In this document: one piece after another, positions 13,425 through 25,066 of the stretch
Layout: each line of letters opens with the position of its first letter
Numbering within the stretch: position 1 is the first letter of the stretch
Assembly: GCA_021234155.1 (NCBI GenBank)
Contig: JAJEKV010000021.1
Coordinates: 11,839,760 to 11,903,759, forward strand
DNA from: Isoetes taiwanensis
Taxonomy: Eukaryota > Streptophyta > Lycopodiopsida > Isoetales > Isoetaceae
DNA length: 64,000 nucleotides
Direction of reading: 5' to 3'
Made by a program: the position numbers and the translations under genes
The notes under the pieces: model-generated
Seen by the model: only the letters and a program-made list of their open reading frames with translations
Told to the model about the DNA's origin: nothing
Databases searched by the model: none

Positions 13425-13539
13425 TCTCTTTTGGTACTTGCCAATATTTAACAATGGAATCACGTTCTTTTCATAATAATTGTCTCTTTTGGTACTTGCC
13501 AGTATTTAACAATGGAATCAGTTTCTTTTCATAATAATT
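13425..13539. repeat. 58-bp tandem duplication
   Basis: The unit tctcttttggtacttgcc through cataataat is present at 13425-13482 and 13483-13539 with a few mismatches. Confidence 0.9.
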
Positions 13540-15789
13540 TGATGTTCTACGTCGTCGTAACAGAAGCTACCAAGGTAAAGAAGCAAATATTCTAGAATTG
13601 CAGGATTCTTTAGGTAAGGAAGCAACAATATTTTCTTCACGATTCTGTTGTTTCAGTTGAAGCACGAACTTTGGCAAGAGAAACTAATTATTGTGAAGGT
13701 AAGGTGCAAAGAGAAGGATATCACATAGATATGCCATGATTTCTATTCTCCAAGATTGTCCTTTCTACTGCATGTCTTGATTAGATTCTAGGATTAGATT
13801 TTTTGAATATGATAGCTTTGCCCTCTTCAATATGTCCCTAGGTTTTTCAATAGACCCCTCATTCCTAAAACTCTATTTTAACGTCTCCACAATAGAGACC
13901 CTTTGCCTAGGTTGGATTTGCACCCAAAAATGTCATTTAGAGGTGAAATAGACCTCCCAAAGGTTAAAGGAAAGGTCAAAAGGCCAGCTAGGGACAGAAA
14001 TAAGGGAACTTAAAGAATTGTTTAACCTCCCCAAGACTCAACAAAAGGCCTCAGCAATAGTTAGGAATCTTATGAATGACAGGAAGGACTTTGACGCTTT
14101 TTTGCTGTAGGAAAGAACCAAAGCAGATTATAGGTTAGGAAGATAGAATGACAAGACTTTTCGCTCTCAATACTCTTGCTAAAGTCCAATACATTGACCT
14201 TTTGCTCGTTGCAAAGATCGAAATAAAAATCTGGACACTCCTTTAGAGACTGTTGCAACCTCAAAAATAGAGTTTTTTGAGCAATTATGGATGAAATTAA
14301 ACAAGAACTACCAAAAACTATGTTCCTCCCCTAGTTAGGAGCCAAGTTACATTTGATATGGTCAGCTTTTAGATGGCAGCCTATCCTCAGATGCTGATAA
14401 ATGAAAAAGGATTTTAATGCTGATAAATGAAAAGGGATTTTAAATATTATATCAGGTGTGCAATACTGGATGCAATAGTCAATTATTAGATCCAAGAAGT
14501 ATCTTTCCAAAGTTCTTATGGATGCAAGATTTGTGGTACTAATGGTCCGAAAGATCTTGCAGCCTACAACTGTCTAAATTGCTCCACCATCAAATCAAAC
14601 CAGCTTCATAAAATTAAATAAAGGGACAAGGTGAAGGTTCCAGTGATGGAAAAGGCGAACAAAATTAGGAATCCAGATGCTTTACTTAATTTTGTGAACA
14701 TATACAATGATGCCTCAGCCATTAATAAGTTCTTGGAGACTGATTATTCACTTCCCAGGCACTTGTCCTTCTTTTAGTGAAGTCAAGTACTGGATCATCA
14801 AAGTCCCAAATTTATCCTATTGCCTCTGCCTTGAGGCTGGGCATGAACCATCTACTAGCTCTATGCGGAAAGAAAAGTTAGCACCTTTGAAAAGCACAAA
14901 GCCTACATTATGGAATGGTTCCTTGATTATGTTCTTGGAGATATTCTAATATCTTCATCATAATATATAATCTTCCTCTGTCCTTCTAGATAGTCAACCA
15001 TTTGAATGCCATTAGAAGCAGAATTGGGTAGGTGCTTACTATTACGATTCATAAGACCAACTTCTCTTCTATCTACATCTAAACATCACACTTCTAAATG
15101 GTCCAACTCTGTTCATATCAATCTCAAAGCAAGAAGAAGAAAAACAAGAAGAAATCCAAAATAGAGAAGAAAGAAATCCTATAAAAGATGATATTATGCA
15201 AATTTGGATGCCAGAAACTAGCGACACAATTGAAGAAGGAAAAAAGCACGACTTTTTTGTGGACTTAACTAACAGATTTTTTTCTTTGATCATTTTTTAT
15301 CCAAGCTTTGAGATCCCAAATCCTTATCAAGGTAATTTGCATAAATTAATGAATATTTGCCAAATTTTGCTAACAATTTTTTATGCTGGTAAACACAAAT
15401 TTGCAATATTTGCGTCTCATATTTGTAGTCGGTATTTCTGGCATGGTTGGGCCAAGATTTGGGCCTTGTATCGTATGGCAAAAAGTATGGAAGGGGTATG
15501 TTTTCACTGAATCAAGCTGCTTGTTGGCGGGTAAATGTGGGCAGTCGAAAATCGGTTGTGGCATCTCCCCTTTTTTTTTTTGCTTCTTGTGACCTCCTCA
15601 ACTCCATACGATGCCCCCATTGTACAAATACGGGAAATCCCCTCTTCCATGGCGACTAGACCACCATGGAAAGGCCCTCCGGTTGGCTCGGACCACTTGT
15701 GATGGCCAAGTGTCCGGGCGAAGGACACGGAGGTGTCATTCGTCCCACGCCTTCTATGGGAATCCTATATGGCGGAAGCGTACATACAA
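13540..15789. other. No recognisable gene; decayed repeats likely
   Basis: ORFs are short and in shifting frames. At about 14,495-14,590 one frame reads SYGCKICGTNGPKDLAAYNC, a C-x2-C-like stretch, but it cannot be extended into a known domain. Nothing else is supported. Confidence 0.4.
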
Positions 15790-17066
15790 TGTTAGCACCT
15801 GGCAATAACGCAAATAAATAGTATACCACCACGAAGGGTGGCCCATCATCATCAGAACCAAGACAACAGAATACCAACATCACAAGCAAATGCACCATAA
15901 ATAAGGGCTTTACCCCGGCTCAGACTCATGGGGGTTGACTGACAGTCAAGGCCTCCAGACAACAACAGACAGAATCATAACAATGGCGTTGGCTGGCATA
16001 GAACAATGGCTAGGGTAGTCCACTCCATCCGCCCCTCCTGTGCACACTTTGCAGATAGGCTGAAACATGCTATGGTGTGATTGTAGCCTTCCGGAGACGC
16101 AATCCCATGGAATCACCCTATGGAACTACTCTGGGTTACATCTCCCCGGTCCGATGAGGCAGGTCAGAGACGCGTCTCCTCCCCGAGCATGATGGATCCC
16201 TGGGTGTGCTAGAAAACACGTGGCACATCAGTGACCCCCGCATTCATACCCGACTTACTCCCCTAAATCTAAAGGCCGGCTCATCTGCCCGTTCGAGTTC
16301 AGGACGCCCACATACATTTGGCATGCCACCTGCGACCCAGGGAGTGTCAGACCCATACCCGGCCCTCACCGTGACCAGCTATAAGCCTAGCACACTGTAG
16401 GAGTCCTGTAGCCGCGCTAGGCAAGGCACCACCCCCGATTCTCCATCATACTCGTTGTTTGATGCTGAATCACATCATAGCATCCACAGCCAGGTGGGCT
16501 CTTGTGCATAAGCCGCGTATACTGGGATTTAAGAGGTTCTAGCTAGGAACATCCCTAAATCTAGATAGCTTTCAGGTCTCTACCCCCCTTAACCCCATAC
16601 AACACAGGAGGAACAGAAAGAGAAGACAGAATCAAATACATACATCCATCCTCATCATAAGTAGATCATAAAATAGAATCTAATCATCCATCTACTCAAG
16701 CAAGGGTTTAAATAGCACACAACTACCTAAAGACTGACCTGTGTCGTGGCTGCACCCGTTATCTCGAAGAACATCCATAGAAATGGTCAGGTGTTAGGCT
16801 GCAGCAACGCCTTTCTCCCTCTGCTCTTTCCAAACTCGAATTTGGGGTAGAATTGGGCTAGGAGCTCAATTTGCCACCCAAAAATGGCAAACTGCGCCTG
16901 GCCAATTGAGTTAGGCCAGGTGGCACACTCTAATTAGTCTGTTTTGACTAGTTAATACCATTACTAATCTATTTAGGTTATTTAGGTTAGTCCCCAATGG
17001 TCTCTATACCGTGGTGACGTGTCAGGTTACGTATACGTACACCGTATACTTACATGGAACGTCACA
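15790..17066 (-). repeat. 3' LTR of Ty3/gypsy element G1
   Basis: On the minus strand a polypurine tract (TTAGGGGGTAGAA, about 17067-17079) is followed by TGTGACG, taken as the LTR start at 17066. The other end, GGTGCTAACA at 15790, is a typical gypsy LTR end. That gives about 1.28 kb. A diverged relative with the same phrases (cactccatccgcccctcctg and neighbours) lies at 30.95-31.9 kb, which supports a dispersed LTR family. The exact 15790 end is inferred from the TG...CA rule, because no second LTR of this element is in the window. Confidence 0.6.
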
Positions 17067-17255
17067 TTCTACCCCCTAATAAAAGTGTCGTATCCAAAGC
17101 AGTGTCAGTGGTGCGGCATGGCAAGAAATGTGCCATCTTAGAAAGCTTGTCAACTACTACCATCAAGGCGTCAAACCCTCGTAGTGTTCGTGGAAGACCC
17201 ACTATGAAGTCCATAGTAATGACCCCATTTTGCATTGGGGATGTCGAGAGGTAAT

Positions 17256-17356
17256 TGATACGATTAGCTAGTCTCCTAAGATCTACTGCAAAAACAATCG
17301 TCAAGAAACAAGTCAAGTAAGCATAAATCCACCCTTCCGGGTAAGCTCACCACCCA
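17256..17356 (-). repeat. LTR (3') of TRIM-like element
   Basis: 101 bp from tgatacgattagctagtctc to gctcaccaccca; TG...CA when read on the minus strand. Identical to 18964-19064. Confidence 0.85.
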
Positions 17357-18943
17357 ACCGGGTTGTCCTTGAGCAAGAGTCTTCCAAAGAATGGAAATAA
17401 TACAAGTTAGCCACTACAAATCCTTTGTAGCAAAAACATAGATTTAAGGAATAGGCTAGGCTTGGGATTTGGCTTAGATCTTCAATTGGAATAGAAACAT
17501 GCTCCCCACCATACGCTTACTAGTTACTCCTTTTGTAACATTCACTTCCCTTACAAAAGATAAAGGTATCCCTTAATAAGCCTTACTTGAATAATGCTCT
17601 TATATTTAGCCCAAGTCCCTTTTTAACATTAAAAGTATCCCCGTTTTGCCCATAGATATAATAGATGTGTACCTCATAGCTTTAAAGATAGTTTACTATC
17701 TTTTCTAAGGTTCTTAGATTAGCTTATGGTTTATAACTTGTCCTATATTAGATTAAAATATCCCCCAATGGTCTAGCTAAGGATAATAGTTAACTTAATT
17801 TATTGTATATTCTCTAAGATACTTGGGTCCAAGGGTTGACATAAACATCTATAGCTTTCTTTCTCATACTCTTGCTCCCGACAACCACTCCCCCGAGCGC
17901 CACCATATCAATTCCTTCCCTTCTTGGGATTGATCGTCCTCGATCAAGAATTATATGGCAAATTAATACAACCAAGTCCATGCTTGCAACCTGCACAATC
18001 AGAAATGGTCAAGTCCAACTATTATGCTGCAAACATGTTAGTTGCCTCAGGACTTACTATATATTACACAAAGAAAAGAACACCTTATACTTCCACCTTG
18101 AATTTCCCTAAGGCAAATGTAACTCAAATATCCGTTTACCTTATAGCTACAAACGCCTAAAACTTAGGTTGCTCATGTGCCAATAAGAAGGTAAGAATAT
18201 CTCTCAAAATAATTCCATGCATGACAATTTCTATGTCCTGCGAAAAACTCAATCATGACATTAGAACCTACAAACCCAACCAAATGCTATGGTTCTTTGG
18301 ATTATACCAATAATTGCATGTATCGCCTACATAGGTTCATGTCTTACATATTAATAACCTAGAGAATTCAATGACCAAATGGTACATTTCTTTACCAACA
18401 TATCCTCAAATGATTTTTCTTTTAGCATACCCATAGTAAGGCTTGAAATGGTTTATCAATGGCTTCAAATGAAATGCAGATACTTATGAAGATCTAATCA
18501 ATCACAACCTAGGGAGACACCATGGGCGACCTATTTCCATATTCATTAAACTTCTATACCAAGTTATGCTCTGCAATTATTTCATATTAACCAATCGCTT
18601 CATGTTCCAAGCGACCTATGATTTTCTCAGTTCTTCATAAGCTGGCTCATAACTAGCATTGTTTCCCAAAGACGTCTTCGGGGCTTTGATTTTGGCGAGA
18701 TTGATCAATACCTTAAATCTTTTTGGAGGTAGAACCCCATGCCAAAAAAAAAAAAAACAAGTTAATGCTCTTATGCCATCCAGAATTCTAGTTACATTCC
18801 TCGAGACCTAGTCTTACTTCTTCAGAGCTTTTAATTTTGCTCAAACAAATACCAAAATATTTCTAATAGAGCAATTAGACTAGTTCTTACTCGTTCACTC
18901 AAAATGAACAAAATGAAAACACACAGGCTCCAAGAGAAATCGG

Positions 18944-18961
18944 AACTGTGCTCTGATACCA
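18944..18961 (-). other. tRNA-Met primer-binding site of TRIM-like element
   Basis: The minus strand reads TGGTATCAGAGCACAG directly after the LTR and a two-base spacer (AT). This is the usual plant PBS complementary to initiator tRNA-Met. Confidence 0.8.
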
Positions 18962-18963
18962 AT

Positions 18964-19064
18964 TGATACGATTAGCTAGTCTCCTAAGATCTACTGCAAA
19001 AACAATCGTCAAGAAACAAGTCAAGTAAGCATAAATCCACCCTTCCGGGTAAGCTCACCACCCA
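18964..19064 (-). repeat. LTR (5') of TRIM-like element
   Basis: 101 bp, identical to 17256-17356. Followed on the minus strand by the PBS. Confidence 0.85.
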
Positions 19065-21890
19065 ATGGCGTTCTCAACTGTTCTGCTTTTGCCTGTTGGC
19101 AAAGTTGGCACTGCTTGATGTAGTGGGCAATATGCTTCTTCGTACCAGGCCAAAAGTAGCTGGATCTTATCTCGAAGCATGTTTTCATGAATCCTACGTG
19201 AACCGCAATAGGACTGTTGTGCGTGTCATGGAGAATGAAGTTCCTAACTCTGGATGAGTCCGGTACACACAACTTATCACGATAGTATAAAAGATTACCG
19301 TCTGCTTAAAGGTTTCCTTCTCTGCGTCTGTCCTGGCCTCTTTAGAAAGGTTGACCCATACCTCGCTAAACTCGGAATCTGTCGGAAGAGATTGCTCAAT
19401 AGTCTTTCCAAATTCACTTGCAATAGTGGAAATAGCGTTGCAATGGGTACATGTTGTCAACGGATGCCGAGACAAGGCATCAGCAACAACATTATATTTC
19501 CTGGGTTTATACAAAACTTCAAAGTCATACTCTTCCAAAAATTCTATCCACCTGCGTTGTCGAAGATTGAGGTTAGCCTATGTAAATATATATTGGAGAC
19601 TTTGGTGATCTGTATCCAGTTGGAAGCACCGTCCAAGAAGATAATGTCTCTAGATGCGCAAGACACGCACGACCGCAAGCAATTCCTGGTCATGAGTAGG
19701 ATGTACCTCTGTTCCGCATCATTCATTTTCTTAGAGTCATAAGCTATAACGCGTCCCTCTTGCATCAAAACAGCCCCAGTTGCTATCTTACTGGCATCAG
19801 TCGCAACGGCCTTATCCTTCTGAGGATCAGGTAATGTAAGACGGGTGCCGAAGTTAAGGCGTCTTTCAGCTGTTGGAAGCCTGTTTGCACCTTGCATTTC
19901 CAATGTTCTTCCCAATCTTTGACCTTCTCATTCTTGGTGAGGTCAGTAAGGGGTGCTGCAATCTTAGTGAAGTCCTTAACGAATTTACGATAATACCCTG
20001 CCAATCCCAGGAAACTTCTGACTTCTGAGACATCGATAGGAGCTGGCCACTCTTCGACTACCTCAATTTTTGCTGGATCGGTGGCAATACCCTCGGCAGA
20101 AACAATATGGCCTAAGTACTCGATCCTGGTGGTCGCAAATTTGCATTTGGAGAATTTAGCAAACAACTGGTGGAGTGCAACTTGTGAAGTGCTAGGCGAA
20201 GATGGCAATCATGATCCTCCAGGTTTTGACTATCGATAAGAATGTCTCTTGTGAATATCCTCCTCTTTAATCCTTATTTAATAGTAGCCAGAGCAAAGAT
20301 CTATCTTGGAAAAGTACTTAGCTCCTTGGAGTTGATCCATAAGGTCATCAGCCCGCGGTAAGGCATACCGATTCTTAATGGTATGCTTGTTTAACTGGCG
20401 GTAATCTATACACATGCGCAAAGTATTGTCCTTCTTCTTAACAAACAGGATAGGAGCTCCAAAAGGCGAAACACTGGGCCGAATGAAGCCTAGCTTCAAA
20501 AGTTCTTGTAACTGTTTCTTAAGTTCTACCAATTCAGGTGTACTCATGCGGTAAAGAGCCTTACTGGTAGGCTTGGTACGTGGTTGGAGTGCAATCTCAC
20601 GCTCTACCCCCCTGAAAGGTGATAATTTTCGGATTTCATTTGGGAATAGATCCTGGAACTCGTAAATGAGGTTAACTATGGTTGGCGGCAAGGTTTGAAT
20701 GATCCCTTGTTGCTGGGCCTCAAAGGCTGCAAGCCTAACAATGCAAGCCACATGTCCATGCCGAATGGCTTTATCCATACCACGGAAGGAGATGCACTGC
20801 ATAATAGGATGTACTGCATTACCTGTTATGGTAACCCGAGCCCCATTTACTGCGTTGAAGGTGACAGCACGCTTCTCACAATCTATGTTTGCCTTTGCTG
20901 CTGTCAGGAATTCCATCCCCACAATCAAGTCATACTTCCCAATATTCATAATTTTAGCTCCCAAAGTGACGGGTGCCCCCGGTAATTGGATGTTCAAGTT
21001 AATATGACGGTCTTGGGTGTGGCGGACATCTCCACTAGCCAACGTGATTGGTCTAGACTTAGATTTCAAAGGGGCTAACTCAAAGATTCGACCAACCTAG
21101 GAGATGCAAAGTTGTTGGTACTACCCGTGTCCATAAGGATAATGAAAGGTTTGCTATCAATTTGACCCACTATACAGATGAAACTGGGCTGGGAATCGAC
21201 TTGACCAGTCTTAATAGCAGCAGAAATGTGGGACTCACCTTGTATATAGTTAGTCGGCTCCACCTCCTCCAGAACTGGGAGTTCACAAAAAGGCGTCAAC
21301 TCATCCCAATCTAGTTCTGCCAGGGCTGACTGTGCTGCCTGAGTGACATTTCTGTAGCCGGTGACCTGGACGGAAGCAACGGTAACATGCCTCATTGCGT
21401 CGCAGCTGATCTCGAGCCTCTCGTGGAATAGACTGGAGGATCTGTTGCACTGTGCTATTTGGACTACCTAACTTATCGGGAACATTGAAGCTGACTTTCT
21501 TTTCTAACTTCTGATGAGAAGGATGTTGAGGAGGTCCCGGACTAGGAGAACGGCCCTTAAATGGTTTACTCTGGCCTACACTTGGAGGTCCCTGGTACGG
21601 GACCCTCAGTGTGTCATCTTCCCTTTGCTTCAGCCTCTGCTACTGTTTTGGAGTGAATTGCACGGACCATCTTCCTTAAGGTGGGTGACAACCCCTCAAC
21701 ATAGCCCTCGACTGCGCAGCGTTCATTAATCCCTAGAACATAAAGTTTGAGGCGCATGAATTCATCGATATAGGCCTGGACTGTCATGCCGCGCTGTTCC
21801 AAGCAATAAGATGTCCGTATCTGCTTGCAGTGATGTGCCCCGGGAACATAGTGGGACTTAAAGGCCTTGGCAAACATTTTGAATTTACAA

Positions 21891-22317
21891 TGTCCCCTAG
21901 TGAGCCCATGCGATCTTGCATACCCTTTCCACTAAACTAAGATTGGTGGTAGCTACTTTGCCAATATCCTTCTCTGTCATAAATGTTGTCAAATGGAGAA
22001 AAGTATGTTTGTTGCAGGCTTAAGTATGTAGTCAGTTGTCGATTGCTTGCTGGATGATGTTGAAGAAAAGAGTTGTCGATTGGACAAGTATTTAAATGCA
22101 AGCGTACCAGAGTATGGACGATATTATAAAACTTTTTTTATGCCTTTGATAATAAATTGTCTTCTATATCTGTTCAGATACATTAGGCCCCGACATGTAT
22201 ATTTTTTCTATTATCTAAGATTAAGTCTATATAGAATCTAATGTAGTTGTTTTGATGCTGAATTCAAGGCTTAGAGTTTGCAAATGAATGAAGACATTAT
22301 GTTTGTATCAACCATTT
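21891..22317. other. Truncated end of G1 and unassigned sequence
   Basis: The gypsy gag similarity ends near 21,890 and nothing recognisable follows. Confidence 0.4.
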
Positions 22318-22500
22318 TTGGATTGCCCCTAGGGGGCAAACCCTTTCTCATATGAGTTTTTGGCATATTCCAGGTATATGCCAGCATACGCCTAAAACAT
22401 GCCAAAAATTGCTTCAAATCGGGTCTGTTGCCGATGATGCGGCAGCGATCAGCCCCGTTGTTCCCGGTCGGTGCTATTCAAAGCGCCTAAGCGGCTATAA
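22318..22500 (-). repeat. Dispersed repeat family R3, copy 1
   Basis: Contains the palindrome ttgcccctagggggcaa and the inverted repeat ggcatattccaggtatatgcc. The same two palindromes, in the same order on the other strand, occur near 43,790-43,935 and 52,740-52,860. Sequence beyond the palindromes is only loosely conserved. Confidence 0.7.
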
Positions 22501-22609
22501 CAATTGCTTTACTTGATGGATCTAAGCCGAAATCAAGGCGTCACAAAGGCGGCTCTTTCTCCTACTACTGTGCTACAATACTTTTCGGCGCTCCTGGCAA
22601 GCTGTACCA

Positions 22610-23004
22610 TTTATGGAATAGAGGTAGCACATTAAATGGTGATGCTCCAGCACAACATTCTCTTTCTAAACGAGATAGCTATGGAATCATAGATGTTTCC
22701 TAGGAAGCATCTTAAAAATACTTATGGATTTTTAGCCACAGTTTCTTGGGGGATTCTTCTCATCCTTGGAGCTATGTGTGCCACATATCTCCGTCCATTC
22801 AAAAGGTTTGATCCTGCTTGGTTTTACCTCCATATCCTTTTTCAAGCTTCTGGTTATGTTCTAGGAATCATTGCTTGGGGCATAGGGCTTTATTTAGGGC
22901 ATAACTCTGTTGGTCATGAATACCACTCACATAGACATATTGGCATCACAATTATTATCTTTGCAACTCTCCAAGTTTTGGCCATGTTTTTGGGACACAT
23001 GTAA
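22610..23004 (+). pseudogene. Cytochrome b561 (DOMON-linked type) fragment
   Basis: Frame 22693-23004 encodes a b561 core: KHLKNTYGFLATVSWGILL, PFKRFDPAWFYLHILFQASG and YHSHRHIGI. The second and third carry the histidines (LHILFQ, YHSHR) expected to ligate haem, together with three to four membrane helices. Just upstream, in another frame, LWNRGSTLNGDAPAQHSL (about 22,612-22,666) matches the linker that precedes b561 in plant DOMON-b561 proteins, so there is a one-base frame break between them near 22,690. These are plasma-membrane electron-transfer proteins, often auxin-related. The stop after MFLGHM at 23004 cuts off the last helices. It abuts a transposon-like end at 23,170 and may be a captured fragment. 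Confidence 0.7.
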
Positions 23005-23136
23005 AAAGGACTTGCATGCTACTTTGGTCCAAGAATATTGATCCCATATGTTGTAATCTTTGGATTTTGGTTCCACTCAAAACAAACAAGACCCAGCACA
23101 AAAGAATGGAACAGAACCCATGAAAACACAGGGCCA

Positions 23137-23170
23137 CCGAAGGGCAACCCCTCGTGCGCAGCACCTTGTT
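23137..23170 (-). repeat. Transposon-terminus-like sequence T, copy 1
   Basis: The minus strand reads AACAAGGTGCTGCGCACGAG and on through GGGTTGCCCTTCGG. It is 32/34 identical to 42403-42436 on the plus strand, and similarity continues weakly further in. It directly abuts the truncated left edge of the LTR-like repeat at 23171, as expected for the end of an inserted DNA element. Its other end was not found. Confidence 0.55.
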
Positions 23171-24762
23171 TCCTTATGGTATCTTTTTTGATGCTCTATG
23201 ACATGGAAGAATCTTTGCTGCAAAAAGGACATTTGGCTTTTTTGACTCATGGGGTAGAATTTGATGATGTGGCAAGTTGGTATGGTGACTTGGCAAATGG
23301 AAGATGACATGGAAATATGGGATGATGAAGTGTCAAGCAAGTTGGCAAAATGTCTTTTTTCTAGTCAAAACTTTTTATGAGGTGGAAATGATGTGAATGA
23401 CACGTGTAGGATGATGTGGAGGCATTTATTGATGATGTGGCACAATGACATGTCACCCCAAATATCAAAATGACTTCTCTGGTCAAATATTTTGAATAAA
23501 GGAAATTTATGGAAGGTGACATGTGTATGATGACATGGCATATTTGGCGGTGATGTGGATGAATAGAATAGAATAGAATAGAATAGAATAGAATAGAATA
23601 GAATAGAATAGAATAGAATAGTTTTTTTAACGTCCACGGAGACCAATAGGTCATGGGACCCATACAATGGGCTAGTACAATCATTACTACTAGGATTTAA
23701 AAACCCCTGCCTCGAAAGGTTTTCCGCGGGAAAAACAACTGCGGTAATGATGATACTAGACAAGCAGAGATAATGACTACCGAGGGGCTCGGTAATTGCG
23801 GGCGTTTATCTAGAACCTCAAGTATGTATAATGCCAAGTCATGCCACGGATGGTGCTCACGAGAAGTTGTGGAAGCGTGGAATGGAATGCTAAGGTCAAA
23901 AAATGATTAGGACTATCTCAAAAGCGGGGCAACTTCGAGAAAGTATGGCTTTCATCTTCAATAACATGTAACTGGCAACAGGCACATAGTCTCGCTTCTC
24001 GCGGCAATTGCGGCCGCTCCCATCTACCTGTCTCAATCCGTAGCCTGTGGGACCCCGTGCAACATGGTATATTGTGATGGTGATTTGGCAACTTTTATGA
24101 TGACATGGACGAATTTGGCACTAGTGCACATAAAATTAATCCTTTATGCATCAACTGGATCATATGACTTATTCATGCTTTTCTTGGGAAATTGTGCACT
24201 TTCTCTCTCTAGTTTGACTTTTAGAAAGAGAATGTGATCTTAGATCATAAAAAAAGCCAAATTGAGTGGAATTTTTTTTTCTTTTTTCAAGATGATGGAG
24301 GTATAATGAGCGTGTGGTCTATGAATTGTGTAAGAGTGGTGTGTTTTGACTAGAGAAAAGGCTATTTGCCCAATTTGCTAAGGGAAATGAAGGTGAGACA
24401 TAGATTACGAGGCAAGCAAGGTATCATGGATTGGAATGAGATAGTGAACTCATGTAATGAACCATGAGAAATGGAATTCATGCCAAGATGATCTCAAATT
24501 AGCCGCATACCAAGTAACCTTGAGGGGTCTTCCAATCTTCAAACTCTAGTTTGCTTTGCTTGAATCTTCTCTTCCTTGCTTTGTTTGCATGATCTCCAAT
24601 GAATGTCCTTTCCTTGGTTCTTCAAGCAAGTGTCTACTTTGTGATCTTCAAGGATGTGAGTCTTCATATGTATAGTACTTGCACATATGCTTTAGTCAAT
24701 AGACAACCAAAGATGTGTAATTTGTGTGCACAGCTCTTCTATGCTGCCAAAATGTGGCAGCA
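23171..24762 (-). repeat. LTR-like direct repeat of gypsy-like element G2 (3' copy)
   Basis: About 1.1 kb of this interval, excluding the insertion at 23561-24060, is roughly 95% identical to 28542-29621. Shared landmarks are gatgctctatgac, actttctctctctagtttga and the end gctgccaaaatgtggcagca. The shared end reads TGCTGCC on the minus strand, fitting an LTR start. The left side is truncated at the terminus-like sequence T. Confidence 0.75.
23561..24060 (-). mobile_element. Insertion with (GAATA)12 tract inside the G2 LTR copy
   Basis: Absent from the sister copy at 28,918-28,921, so it is a filled site against an empty site. It starts with twelve perfect GAATA units (23561-23620) and a short poly-T, followed by the retroposon-like repeat also present at 6.53 kb. 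It ends at gggaccccgtgca. A short tandem tail on the minus strand fits a LINE or SINE 3' end; a target-site duplication is not clear. Confidence 0.65.
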
Positions 24763-25056
24763 TCATGCCAAACAAAGCCTCTGGCTTTGCAGATGAATTA
24801 TTTAAAGCTCTTCAGCTTTGTCTCTCAACAAGATCATGTCTTCATTTTTGGATTGATATTCTCCCACACCTGTCTGCAAACAAGTTGTGAGTAACCAAAA
24901 ATGACAATATTGCTCATGCCTAGATGCTTGGCTTCTTGTAATCCTGCTATCAGTGCTTTGTACTCTACCATGTTAGAAGTAATGTTAGAAAAAATCCGAC
25001 CTACTTTGACAAGCAACCTATTTGAAGAGTCCTTGAGAATTGCAGCAGAGGAGGCC

Positions 25057-25066
25057 ACACTTAGTC
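25057..25066. repeat. Target-site duplication of the LINE fragment (left)
   Basis: acacttagtc, repeated exactly at 25630-25639. Confidence 0.85.

Larger units (their letters stand above)
17256..19064 (-). mobile_element. TRIM-like short LTR element inserted in the G1 integrase
   Basis: Bounded by two identical 101-bp direct repeats. A primer-binding site for initiator tRNA-Met (TGGTATCAGAGCACAG on the minus strand) lies two bases inside the 18964-19064 repeat. The internal 1.6 kb has no coding capacity I recognise. The host reading frame closes perfectly when the element is removed (integrase RTPLPLDIPN). The duplicated host sequence is only AT (gaggtaAT and ATggcg), shorter than the usual 4-6 bp for LTR elements. 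Identical LTRs imply a recent insertion. Confidence 0.8.
17067..21890 (-). pseudogene. Ty3/gypsy retrotransposon gag-pol, defective (G1)
   Basis: Minus-strand polyprotein with frameshifts. Domains in order: gag (21,614-21,877, TVQAYIDEFMRLKLYVLGI); CCHC zinc knuckle CYRCFRPGHRLQKC (about 21,345-21,390); protease FIILMDTGSTNNF (about 21,110-21,150); reverse transcriptase (20,278-20,640, [20 protein letters not shown] and KIDLCSGYY); connection and RNase H (about 19,545-20,208, [28 protein letters not shown]); integrase HHCC finger (19,065-19,290, H...H...CQLCQQAKAEQL); and the start of the integrase core (about 17,062-17,250, MDFIVGLPR and [11 protein letters not shown]). The RT lacks the YLDD segment: sequence jumps from the SGYY block to [12 protein letters not shown] near 20,230. 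The integrase core stops before the third acidic residue and runs straight into the polypurine tract. It is therefore dead, and it is split by the TRIM-like element at 17256-19064. No 5' LTR is seen. Confidence 0.9.

Noticed and set aside
14495-14620. Zinc-finger gene (CKICG...NCLNC)
   Set aside because: One C-x2-C...C-x2-C string in a short frame with stops around it; no extension to a known domain.
15611-16400. Short ORFs in the 15.6-16.4 kb region
   Set aside because: They lie mainly in the G1 LTR, overlap on both strands and show no domain.
17814-18160. Coding capacity inside the TRIM-like element
   Set aside because: ORFs are under 80 codons, overlap on both strands and match no retroelement domain.
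23561-23620. CRISPR-like array
   Set aside because: Twelve direct 5-bp units without spacers: a microsatellite tail, and the context is a plant genome.
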